DNA of 20,242 nucleotides, taken from assembly GCA_031553565.1 (NCBI GenBank), contig JAVBLK010000017.1, positions 1 through 20,242 of the forward strand, read 5' to 3'. Below are positions 12,199 through 19,010 of the stretch, piece by piece. The notes under the pieces were generated by a model that did not search any database, was not told the origin of the DNA, and saw only the letters and a list, made by a program, of their open reading frames with translations. Made by a program: the position numbers and the translations under genes. Source of the stretch: JAVBLK01 sp031553565. Lineage in GTDB: Bacteria; Bacillota; Clostridia; Christensenellales; DUVY01. The first letter of the stretch is position 1, and each line of letters starts with the position of its first letter.

Positions 12199-12816
12199 AT
12201 GAACAAGTATGAATACCTTGACGAGTTGAGGAGGCGTATCGGCAGGCTGCCGCAATACGACATTGATAACGCGGTCAACGCTTATTCGGTCGAGATCGGC
12301 AGGATGCTTGACGAGGAGTGGGACTGGGGCAGGATCGAAGGCGCGATCGGCAGCCCGAAAGAGGCGGCACGGCGCGTTTTGGACGGAAGGCCGGTTTATG
12401 TATCGCAAAACAATATGCCCGGCTATCGCTATAACGGCCCCGGCGTTTACCAAAGCGCATACGGCGGGGGCGCGAACGGCGGCGCGCAGGGCAACGCGCC
12501 AAAGAGCAAACGCGGCGCCTTCTGGAAGTATTATTTCATTTTCGGGCTTATCACGATACCGCTTACGATAGCTGCGCTTGCCACGGCATTCGCGCTGTGC
12601 GCCGCGGCATTCGGCCTTGCGGCGGGCGGCGCGGCGGCGATAATATACTCGGTAATAATCGGCATAACCACCGGGTCGCTTTTAGTGTTTTTAACATACT
12701 GCGGCGCGGCGCTGCTTGTACTGGGCACAGGCTTGTTATTTGCGTGGGTCATAAAGATAGTTTTTAAGTCGGTCATCGCGCTGCTGGGCGGCAAAAACCG
12801 TAGGGCGGAGGAATAA
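12199..12816 (+). CDS. DUF1700-like (HAAS domain) membrane protein
   Basis: A 205-residue protein. Its N-terminal domain (about residues 1-70: MNKYEYLDELRRRIGRLP, EIGRMLDEEWDWGRIEGAIGSPKEAARRVL) matches the DUF1700/HAAS pattern of small helical bundles that regulate a membrane partner. A Gly/Asn-rich linker (about 75-105) follows, then an Ala-rich membrane region with three or four helices (about 111-195). The basic tail GGKNRRAEE would be cytoplasmic. Its gene ends 3 bp before the DUF4097-like gene, so the two are coupled. DUF1700 and DUF4097 proteins often occur with a PadR-type repressor, which is absent here. Molecular function is unknown. Confidence 0.78.
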   Translation: MNKYEYLDELRRRIGRLPQYDIDNAVNAYSVEIGRMLDEEWDWGRIEGAIGSPKEAARRVLDGRPVYVSQNNMPGYRYNGPGVYQSAYGGGANGGAQGNAPKSKRGAFWKYYFIFGLITIPLTIAALATAFALCAAAFGLAAGGAAAIIYSVIIGITTGSLLVFLTYCGAALLVLGTGLLFAWVIKIVFKSVIALLGGKNRRAEE

Positions 12817-12819
12817 GAA

Positions 12820-13848
12820 ATGAAAGAACGCAAGAATAAACATAGGTTACTGATAACCGCCATAGTAATTATTGTGCTGGGTGCGGCGGCTGTGGGCGGC
12901 GCGGCGCTTTCGGGCGGGCTGGAGCGCGATGCCTGGTCAAGCGCGGACGCGAAGCTGCGCGCGGCAAAGGGCTATTACGAGCAGCCCGAGGTAAGATCCG
13001 TCAGCTATGGGACGGACGAGATAGAGTCGATCTCCATGACGCTTAAACATGACAGCGTCATGGTGGCGGCGGGCGAGGGCGACAGGATAGATTTTAAGTA
13101 TTTTATTGATTACGAGAATCAATATGAGATCAGCGCGGACAACAAAACTCTCAGCGTTGTCAGGAATGCCGACCCCGCGGGGATAAAGGGCATGCTGCTG
13201 TATCCGGATCTGTCGTGGATCCTCGGCGCTTTTGACGGCGAGCCTGTATACGATATCATTATAACGGTGCCGCAAGACTTTGAAATGACAAATCTTACAA
13301 TAACCGGCGCCAGCGGCAATTTCCATGTGGAAAATGTTGCGGCGGAAGTCATGGATCTGACGCTTGACAGCGGCAACATTACCGCGGAGAACGTCAAGGC
13401 CGGGAACCTCAATGCCGGGGCGCACAGCGGTAACGTGACGGTCTCGGGCGCGGCGGCGGATAAGCTGGATGCCCGGCTTACCAGCGGCAGCCTGAAAGTT
13501 AAGGACAGCGCGGTCAGCGGCGGTATCATCGCTCAGCTTACCAGCGGCAACGCGACTTTTACGGGGACGGCCGCGCAGTCCTGCGAGGCGGGGATCACCA
13601 GCGGCAATCTGAGGCTTATCGGTTGTACAATATACAAAAACGAGCTTTCGGCAAGGAGCGGCAATATTACCTTAAAGGATCTGCCGCAAGGATTCACGTC
13701 GGAAACGGCCGGTTTTGATATAAGGGTCGGCAGCGGCGCTATCAGGGTAGACGGCAAAAGCCGCGGCGGCAGCTTTAAGGCATCCCCGGAAAACCCTCTT
13801 TACACAGTAACTGCGCAGCTTACCAGCGGCAGCTTTAAATTCAATTGA
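12820..13848 (+). CDS. DUF4097-like beta-helix surface protein
   Basis: A 342-residue protein with an N-terminal membrane anchor or uncleaved signal (residues about 9-28, LLITAIVIIVLGAAAVGGAA). A long beta-solenoid follows, visible as repeated SGN/SGS turns: DSGNITAENV, HSGNVTVSG, TSGSLKVKDS, TSGNATFTG, TSGNLRLIG, RSGNITLKD, GSGAIRVDG and TSGSFKFN. This pattern is typical of DUF4097 proteins, probable cell-envelope proteins of unknown role. It starts 3 bp after the DUF1700-like gene and the pair ends at the terminator at 13916-13963, suggesting a two-gene envelope-stress-like unit; that role is inference. Confidence 0.8.
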   Translation: MKERKNKHRLLITAIVIIVLGAAAVGGAALSGGLERDAWSSADAKLRAAKGYYEQPEVRSVSYGTDEIESISMTLKHDSVMVAAGEGDRIDFKYFIDYENQYEISADNKTLSVVRNADPAGIKGMLLYPDLSWILGAFDGEPVYDIIITVPQDFEMTNLTITGASGNFHVENVAAEVMDLTLDSGNITAENVKAGNLNAGAHSGNVTVSGAAADKLDARLTSGSLKVKDSAVSGGIIAQLTSGNATFTGTAAQSCEAGITSGNLRLIGCTIYKNELSARSGNITLKDLPQGFTSETAGFDIRVGSGAIRVDGKSRGGSFKASPENPLYTVTAQLTSGSFKFN

Positions 13849-13915
13849 CGCGGCGTGATCGGAAAGTAAAATGAAAGATTAGAATCAGTTTAAAACATAA
13901 TAAATAACCGTACAG

Positions 13916-13963
13916 AAACCCTTGCTGTTTATATAATAGAATTATGAAGCAGCAGGGTTTTTC
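13916..13963 (+). terminator. Terminator after the DUF4097-like gene
   Basis: AAACCCTTGCTG (13916-13927) pairs with CAGCAGGGTTT (13950-13960) with a single bulged T, around a 22-nt AT-rich loop, followed by TTCT with an overall TTTTT at the stem end. It separates the DUF1700-DUF4097 unit from the flotillin operon. Confidence 0.65.
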
Positions 13964-13999
13964 TGATATGTGCGGCAGCAGTGCCGGCGCAGTGAAGGA

Positions 14000-14028
14000 T
14001 TGACCTTGGCGGTAAAATGATATATAAT
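14000..14028 (+). promoter_or_regulatory. Sigma-A-type promoter of the flotillin operon
   Basis: TTGACC (14000-14005) and a consensus TATAAT (14023-14028) are separated by 17 bp, about 60 bp upstream of the first gene. Together with the terminator at 16909-16940 it defines a three-gene unit. Confidence 0.8.
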
Positions 14029-14099
14029 TATTTTACGCCTCTGAAGCGATCATTCTGAAGAAACAGAAAGCCTAAATTTGTCCGGGGAGGTATATGAGG

Positions 14100-14843
14100 A
14101 TGTTATTACTAAGTTTGACTTCATGGTGGGGAGACCTCAACAATTTCACAAAGGTATTTTATATAATCGCGATAGCGGCCAGCCTTATCCTGCTTATACA
14201 GCTGATCATCGCTATGTTCGGCTTCGGGCATGACGCGGACGTCGGCGGCGCGGACGCGGATATGGGCGGCGACGTCGGCGCGGGCGGCGCGGATTACGAC
14301 GCGGGGACAGACCTTGGCGGGCATGATATCGCGCATGACGCCGGCGGGCACGACGTCAGCCACGGCGGCGCGGGATTAAGGCTGTTCTCCGTGCAGACGA
14401 TAGTCAGCTTTCTGGTCACCTTCGGCTGGAGCGGCGTGGCCTTCGGCAGCACCGCAATGCCCCAATGGCTTGCGTTTATCATAGCGTTCCTTATCGGTAC
14501 AGTGACGCTTTTCGGTATGGCGAAGCTGATGCAGGCGATGATGAAATTACAGTCTGCGGGCAACATCGACTTAAAGAATGCCGTCGGGCTTTCGGGCGAG
14601 GTATATATCCCCGTGCCGGCAAACCAGGGCGGCATGGGCAAGGTCAATATAACGATACAGGGACGCCTCGGCGAATATAACGCGGTAACCTTAGGCGAAG
14701 AGCTCTTAAAGACCGGCGTGTTTGTTAAAGTTGCCGAGGTGCGCGGAAACACCTTGGTAGTTGTAAAGGACGACGGGGCAAGGCTGCCGCAAACTGAAAC
14801 AGCGGATGCGCAAATTGAAGTAAAGCCCAAAAAGCGCAAGTAA
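14100..14843 (+). CDS. NfeD/YqiJ-like membrane protein, flotillin partner
   Basis: A 247-residue membrane protein: helix at about 19-40, an Asp/His/Gly-rich linker at 43-90 (about ten Asp and several His, for example GGHDIAHDAGGHDVSHGG), helices at about 96-115 and 122-145, and a C-terminal OB-fold-like domain (about 155-225, with VGLSGEVYIPVP and GEYNAVTLGEELLKTGVFVKVAEV). NfeD-like proteins of the YuaF and YqiJ types are typical operon partners of flotillins in membrane microdomains. I prefer the ATG at 14100 because GGGGAGG (14084-14090) lies 9 nt before it; an in-frame ATG at 14094 is only 3 nt from that site. It heads the operon. Confidence 0.85.
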   Translation: MLLLSLTSWWGDLNNFTKVFYIIAIAASLILLIQLIIAMFGFGHDADVGGADADMGGDVGAGGADYDAGTDLGGHDIAHDAGGHDVSHGGAGLRLFSVQTIVSFLVTFGWSGVAFGSTAMPQWLAFIIAFLIGTVTLFGMAKLMQAMMKLQSAGNIDLKNAVGLSGEVYIPVPANQGGMGKVNITIQGRLGEYNAVTLGEELLKTGVFVKVAEVRGNTLVVVKDDGARLPQTETADAQIEVKPKKRK

Positions 14844-14867
14844 TTTAAGGCATGAGGGAGAAACGAT

Positions 14868-15404
14868 ATGCCGCTTGGAGTAGTGATAGGCACACTTGCC
14901 GCAGTAATATTAGTATGCATAGCTGTGATCGCTTTATGGATGTCACGATATAAGAAATGCCCGTCCGACAAGATTATGGTCATCTACGGTAAGGTCGGCG
15001 TCGATAAAGAGGGCAAACCAATAACGGCAAAGTGCTTGCACGGCGGCGCGGCATTTATTATGCCGGTAATCCAGGCCTACGCTTTCCTCGATCTTGCGCC
15101 TATCGGCATCGAGATCGCGCTGTCGCAGGAAGAGGGCAGCTTTAGGGGAACTTTCGCGGTCGCGGTTTCAACCGAGCCGGGGCTTATGCAATGCGCTGCC
15201 GAAAGGCTGATGGCGCTGTCCAGAAAAGATATTGCCGAGCTTGCGGACAGCATATTGCGCAGCCACGTACGCCAGATATTGTTTGATAAAAGCGCAGGCC
15301 GCCGCGAGATAGCGCAAACAATTGCGGAGGCAGCCGGGCCGGATCTAAATAAAGTAGGCCTCCATATTGTTAACGCAGACATTTCAGAATACAAGCTTAT
15401 ATAA
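14868..15404 (+). CDS. SPFH-only mini-flotillin
   Basis: A 178-residue paralogue of the flotillin encoded next door, covering only its first 190 or so residues. It keeps the N-terminal membrane helix (about 4-25), the cap RYKKCPSDKIMVIYGKVG, AKCLHGGAAFIMPVIQAY and the SPFH core FAVAVSTEPGLMQCAAERL. It has a gap where flotillin has NALSRQNIRIDVPSRF, and ends at IVNADISEYKLI, just before the coiled-coil stalk begins. GAGGGAGAAACGAT precedes the ATG, the stop is clean and the gene is intact, so it looks functional rather than decayed. It may modify or cap the flotillin ring, or bind the NfeD-like protein; this is inference. It lies 24 bp after the first gene. Confidence 0.82.
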   Translation: MPLGVVIGTLAAVILVCIAVIALWMSRYKKCPSDKIMVIYGKVGVDKEGKPITAKCLHGGAAFIMPVIQAYAFLDLAPIGIEIALSQEEGSFRGTFAVAVSTEPGLMQCAAERLMALSRKDIAELADSILRSHVRQILFDKSAGRREIAQTIAEAAGPDLNKVGLHIVNADISEYKLI

Positions 15405-15448
15405 ATAGGCAAAGTATATAAAGCAACTTATAAAAGGAGAACGGAACA

Positions 15449-16870
15449 ATGGAATTAGGTGCAATCATCGGTATTATCCTTGCGGTCATTTTTGTTGTTG
15501 TCGCAGTTGTGCTTATTTGGGCGTCGCGCTATAAAAGGTGCCCGGCGGATAAGATCCTTGTTATCTACGGTAAGGTAGGCAAGAACAGCGCGGGCGGGAA
15601 CATCTCGGCAAAGTGTATTCACGGCGGCGCGGCCTTCATTATGCCCGTAACGCAGAGCTTTCAGTTCTTGGATCTTACGCCTATGTCGATCAGCGTCGAC
15701 CTTAAGAACGCGCTGTCGCGCCAGAACATACGTATCGACGTGCCCAGCCGCTTTACGGTCGCCATCTCGACCGAGCAGGGCGTTATGCAGAACGCTGCGG
15801 AAAGGCTGCTGCGCTTGAAGCTGCCCGAAATACAGGAGCTGGCTAAGGATATCATATTCGGACAATTACGTCTTGTCATCGCGCAGATGGAGATCGAGGA
15901 GATCAATACCGACCGCGATAAGTTTTTACAGGCGGTTTCGCAGAACGTGGAGACCGAGCTTAAGAAGATCGGTTTAAGGCTTATCAACGTCAACATAACC
16001 GACATCAACGACGAGAGCGGATATATCCAGGCGTTAGGCCGCGAGGCCGCCGCAAAGGCGATCAACGACGCGAAGAAGAGCGTTGCCGAAAAAGACCGCG
16101 ACGGCGCGATCGGACAGGCGAACGCGCAGAGGGACCAGCGTATCCAGGTATCCAACGCCAACGCTTTGGCGGTCGAGGGCGAAAACAAGGCCAAGGCCGA
16201 GATCGCCCAGTCCGACGCGACAAGGCGCGAGAAGGAGGCAGAAGCCTTAAAGCGCGCTATGGCGGCCGAAAAGGTGCAGGCGGCAAAAGCCTTGCAGGAA
16301 GCCTATGTGGCGCAGCAGCTGGCTGAAACCACCCGTGCAACACTTGAAAAGGCGACTTTGGCGGCGGACGTTATTGTAAAAGCCGATATCGAAAAGCAGA
16401 AGATCGAGATCGCAGCCGAGGCCGAGGCAGAGAACCTGCGCCGCAGGGCAAAGGGCGAGGCGGACGCTATCTTTGCAAAGATGCAGGCGCAGGCGAAAGG
16501 TATCAACGAGATGCTGACCAAGCAGGCGGACGGCTTAAAGGAAATCGTAAAGGCCGCGAACGGCAATCCCGATGCGGCAGTACGCCTTATGATAACCGAC
16601 AAGCTGGAGGATATCGTAAAGGTACAGGTCGAGGCGGTCAAGAACCTGAAGATCGACAAGGTCACCGTTTGGGACAGCATGGGCGGCGCGGGCGGAAGCG
16701 GCGCGCCCGCAACGGCGAACTTTTTGTCGGGAATGTTGAAGTCCGTACCACCCTTAAACGACCTCTACAAGATGGCGGGGCTGGAGCTGCCGGAATTTTT
16801 AGGCAAGCAACAGTCCGATGCGCCCGAAAAGCTTGACGCAGGCGAAAAGAAAGCGCCTGCCAAGAAGTAA
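15449..16870 (+). CDS. floT: Flotillin (FloT/YqiK-like)
   Basis: A 473-residue flotillin, a scaffold that forms large oligomers in membrane microdomains. The N-terminal helix (about 4-25) anchors it. The SPFH domain (about 26-195) includes KCIHGGAAFIMPVTQSFQFL and VAISTEQGVMQNAAERLL. A long Ala/Glu/Lys-rich coiled coil (about 195-360) with EA-rich repeats such as EIAAEAEAENLRRRAKGEAD follows. The C-terminal part (about 360-440) ends with a Gly/Ala linker and FLSGMLKSVPPLNDLYKMAGLE, then a charged tail. AAAAGGAG lies upstream of the ATG. It ends the operon ahead of a strong terminator. The mini-flotillin upstream is clearly a duplicate of its first third. Confidence 0.95.
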   Translation: MELGAIIGIILAVIFVVVAVVLIWASRYKRCPADKILVIYGKVGKNSAGGNISAKCIHGGAAFIMPVTQSFQFLDLTPMSISVDLKNALSRQNIRIDVPSRFTVAISTEQGVMQNAAERLLRLKLPEIQELAKDIIFGQLRLVIAQMEIEEINTDRDKFLQAVSQNVETELKKIGLRLINVNITDINDESGYIQALGREAAAKAINDAKKSVAEKDRDGAIGQANAQRDQRIQVSNANALAVEGENKAKAEIAQSDATRREKEAEALKRAMAAEKVQAAKALQEAYVAQQLAETTRATLEKATLAADVIVKADIEKQKIEIAAEAEAENLRRRAKGEADAIFAKMQAQAKGINEMLTKQADGLKEIVKAANGNPDAAVRLMITDKLEDIVKVQVEAVKNLKIDKVTVWDSMGGAGGSGAPATANFLSGMLKSVPPLNDLYKMAGLELPEFLGKQQSDAPEKLDAGEKKAPAKK

Positions 16871-16908
16871 GCAACAGGCAGAATTTGCCAGAAAACTGTT
16901 TATACTAT

Positions 16909-16940
16909 AAATACCCTCCGGCGGTTGCCGGAGGGTATTT
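16909..16940 (+). terminator. Strong terminator of the flotillin operon
   Basis: AAATACCCTCCGGC and GCCGGAGGGTATTT form a perfect 14-bp stem with a GGTT tetraloop, ending in a T-run followed by TCAT. It lies 38 bp after the flotillin stop. Being A-rich on the left it could act in both directions. Confidence 0.88.
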
Positions 16941-17024
16941 TCATAAGCAAGGAATAGTTAAAACGTGTCGTGAGCACAGCCTCCGCCGCGATAAACTTGA
17001 AAATACTAGCGGAATAGAAAAGTT

Positions 17025-17753
17025 TTGACGGTAGCCATAGCGGCTGTTTTGCTTTGTTCTGTTTTAATTGGGTTTTCGGGGTGTAAAGAAAGATATAAGG
17101 AATTTGAGACGGAATATTTTAAATGCCGCGAGTATAAGGACAGAATCAATATTCCTGAATTGACATATTTGGGTAAGGAGCAAGAAATTCTTATTGTACC
17201 CGAAAAAATACGAGGAAAACCGGTTGCGCTGCTGGGGGAAACGGCAGTTTATTTGGATGGGGCGGGAAGTTATTCGCGCTGGAAAAGTGATAAACTTAAA
17301 AAGCTGTTTTTAAAGCGTAAGGCAAGAGCGCCATTAAGTAAGAACTGTTTTCCGAGCCTTGAAGGAATTTATGTTATAGGATTATCAAATGAGAATGGGT
17401 TAAGTAGCGAGATGTTTGATACGCAAGATGTAAAAATATATGTTCCTAATATATTTGAAAATACATATAATCACAGACTTTTTACTGCAAATGTCGGATA
17501 CTTATACAATTATGATGAAAGTCCGCAGTATGACTATTATTGGATAGATTACTATGCTTACGGCGCAAAGATAAATTATATTCCTCCTGTTCCGGAGCGG
17601 AATGGATATATTTTTTCCGGTTGGTATAAAGAAGCAGCTTGTGTCCTTGAATGGAATTTCGATTTTGGCACACTTCCTGCACCTATATTGGATGAAGATG
17701 GAGTAACAATATATCAAGAACTTAAACTATACGCCAAGTGGATCAAGAATTAG
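17025..17753 (+). CDS. Lipoprotein with one InlB-type (Listeria-Bacteroides) repeat
   Basis: A 242-residue predicted lipoprotein. The signal peptide VAIAAVLLCSVLIGFSGC ends in a lipobox with Cys20 for lipid attachment. The middle (about residues 40-150: LIVPEKIRGKPVALLGETAVY, IYVIGLS, VKIYVPNIF) resembles a degenerate BspA-type leucine-rich-repeat ladder. Residues about 185-240 (PPVPERNGYIFSGWYKEA through ELKLYAKW) are a clear InlB B-repeat, common in cell-surface proteins of Firmicutes. The start is TTG at 17025; no better ATG fits the signal peptide and a stop lies in frame at 17007. Base composition is AT-rich relative to the flotillin operon. Target and function are unknown. Confidence 0.78.
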   Translation: MTVAIAAVLLCSVLIGFSGCKERYKEFETEYFKCREYKDRINIPELTYLGKEQEILIVPEKIRGKPVALLGETAVYLDGAGSYSRWKSDKLKKLFLKRKARAPLSKNCFPSLEGIYVIGLSNENGLSSEMFDTQDVKIYVPNIFENTYNHRLFTANVGYLYNYDESPQYDYYWIDYYAYGAKINYIPPVPERNGYIFSGWYKEAACVLEWNFDFGTLPAPILDEDGVTIYQELKLYAKWIKN

Positions 17754-17781
17754 TACGATAAAAATTATAAGGGAGAAACAA

Positions 17782-18006
17782 ATGAGAAAATCTATTAAGC
17801 TGATTATAGCTATGGTTTTTGCAGTTTTTATCGCCTTTACAGCGTTCACTTTTATTAAGCCAGCTGAAGTGGCCGCGAATTCCGGCGTTTCGGGCGCGCC
17901 GACTGGACAAGCATTACTGAGTGCGACAAATACATATAATATCGATTATTTCAGCACACAGCCGTTGAATCGTGGTCAGGGGGACGTTTACCTTGACAGA
18001 GAATAG
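17782..18006 (+). pseudogene. 5' fragment of a secreted-protein gene cut by a palindromic element
   Basis: The frame begins after GGGAGAAACAA with a typical signal peptide (MRKSIKLIIAMVFAVFIAF, ending near AEVAA, residue about 31). Only about 33 residues of mature protein (GVSGAPTGQALLSATNTYNI and on to STQPLN) precede the junction at 17973. From there the frame runs into the palindrome and ends as GQGDVYLDRE, the same tail that ends the subtilase frame at 20066. The downstream remainder of the gene was not recognised beyond the element. The family cannot be named from this fragment. Confidence 0.75.
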
Positions 18007-18340
18007 AGAGATTGAGGCTTATAGTCCTGTCAAGGTAAACGTCCCCCTGACCACTTTGATACGTTGCCTGAAAACGTGCGTGAATGATGGAGCAGAAGAC
18101 ATACAATTGGCTTGAGCATGAGGATAAGGTTTATGAGGCCTTTGGCAATGTGCTGACAGAACTAGTAAATAAATATAAAATTGATGATAAAAAAGCTTTG
18201 AAGGACGACGAGTTGCTAAAACGGATAGGGATTGAACTGCGAAACCGTACGGGCGCGAGTAAGAGACTGATAGCGCAAAAGCTGGAAATCGATCGGGAAC
18301 GGGTAAGAAAACTGCTGTCAATTGCCCCGTCCCCGTGACA
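17973..18340 (+). mobile_element. Palindrome-ended element, copy A (RAYT/REP-like remnant)
   Basis: The element starts with perfect 27-bp inverted arms (17973-17999 and 18027-18053, TGGTCAGGGGGACG outermost) around a 27-nt loop. A short coding remnant (18084-18338) follows, and it ends with a half-palindrome CTGTCAATTG...GTCCCCGTGACA (18315-18340) whose complement resembles the left arm. This arrangement of GGGGAC palindromes around a transposase tail resembles REP elements with a REP-associated tyrosine transposase that has lost its catalytic part. No target duplication is visible, as expected for that class. Copy B at 20033 differs at only 2 positions over the 210 bp shared. Confidence 0.7.
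18084..18338 (+). pseudogene. C-terminal fragment of a possible REP-associated transposase
   Basis: The 84-residue product contains YNWLEHEDKVYEAFGNVLTE and a C-terminal helix-turn-helix NRTGASKRLIAQKLEIDRE followed by RVRKLLS, as seen at the ends of some REP-associated tyrosine transposases. The catalytic HUH domain and tyrosine are absent. Compared with copy B, one A is missing at the run before the first ATG (TGAATGATGG instead of TGAAATGATGG), so the upstream frame (FDTLPENVRE) is shifted out. It is probably a relic; a free-standing small DNA-binding protein is the alternative. Assignment rests on context more than on sequence. Confidence 0.45.
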
Positions 18341-18354
18341 CTGTGGATTTCCGT

Positions 18355-18383
18355 TTGCGTTTACAGAATAAATATGTTATAAT
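18355..18383 (+). promoter_or_regulatory. Candidate promoter of the lipoprotein-subtilase pair
   Basis: TTGCGT (18355-18360) and a consensus TATAAT (18378-18383) are spaced 17 bp apart, beginning 15 bp after the end of element copy A. The leader of about 110 nt contains an imperfect hairpin GGTTTGCACCT/AGGTTGTAAGCC (18452-18480) just before the ribosome binding site, possibly regulatory. Confidence 0.55.
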
Positions 18384-18502
18384 GCATTTGTAAGATGGTG
18401 TTTTTTTACTCTTTTGCAGGCTCGCGAATATAATATACTGGAATGCTTTAAGGTTTGCACCTACAATGAGGTTGTAAGCCGACGTAAAAAGGGAGGTTCA
18501 AA

Positions 18503-18955
18503 ATGACAAAGAAATTAGCAAAAATTCTGATAATGGGGGTGCTGATAATAATGGCAATTGGGCTATTTACAGCTTGTGGCGACAAGGATTGGAGCAAAGA
18601 TTTCGATTTGTCCGACGAAAAAATCGTTTGGGATGAATCGACTTATGTTGACGACGAACATACGACGCCTGACAAATTGATTGTTAAATTCAAAAGCACA
18701 GACACATACCCTTATTTAAAGTTGCGAGATTTCAAGATGTCAAATGCAAAGGGGTTTGTTTATACAAATTTGAATCCCAATGAGGGTGAGTTGTATTATG
18801 ATGGCTGGCGTCAAAGCGGAGAAATTGCTTTGAAAAAAACAGATAAGCAAAGCATAATTGCAGCGATAAGACACATAGAAACATTGCCATTCATTAAATC
18901 GGTTCAGCAGATGCAGAACATTCCAGTTGACAATTCCGTAATGACAATTCCGTAA
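18503..18955 (+). CDS. Lipoprotein resembling a subtilase propeptide (I9-like)
   Basis: A 150-residue predicted lipoprotein with lipobox LFTAC and lipidation at Cys25. The rest aligns by eye with the propeptide of the adjacent subtilase: DKLIVKFKSTDTYPYLKLRD (57-76) against SKVIVVLNQKNSKYNG then VVRIEDF, and a second block EIALKKTDKQSIIAAIRHIE (107-126) then TLPFIKSVQQM against LSIDLPIRGKEKVLEAIAEL then KKSEIVYSAEP. Propeptides of this type fold and inhibit their protease, so a membrane-anchored inhibitor or folding helper is plausible. A 14-bp tandem duplication at 18929-18956 shifts the frame and shortens the C-terminus. The ATG follows GGGAGG. Confidence 0.72.
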   Translation: MTKKLAKILIMGVLIIMAIGLFTACGDKDWSKDFDLSDEKIVWDESTYVDDEHTTPDKLIVKFKSTDTYPYLKLRDFKMSNAKGFVYTNLNPNEGELYYDGWRQSGEIALKKTDKQSIIAAIRHIETLPFIKSVQQMQNIPVDNSVMTIP

Positions 18956-18956
18956 T
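18929..18956 (+). repeat. 14-bp tandem duplication at the lipoprotein 3' end
   Basis: GACAATTCCGTAAT occurs twice in a row (18929-18942 and 18943-18956). With one copy removed, the lipoprotein frame continues to a TGA at 19012-19014 that overlaps the subtilase ATG (19011-19013) as ATGA. The present reading stops at 18953-18955 inside the second copy. Confidence 0.9.
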
Positions 18957-19010
18957 GGTAGATTTAGCAAATATAAAACACAAAAAAATAAAAATCTGGA
19001 GAAAAATTAA

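Noticed and set aside
12162..12212. Small 16-codon frame before the DUF1700-like gene
   Set aside because: It overlaps the ribosome binding site and start of the larger gene and has no ribosome site of its own.
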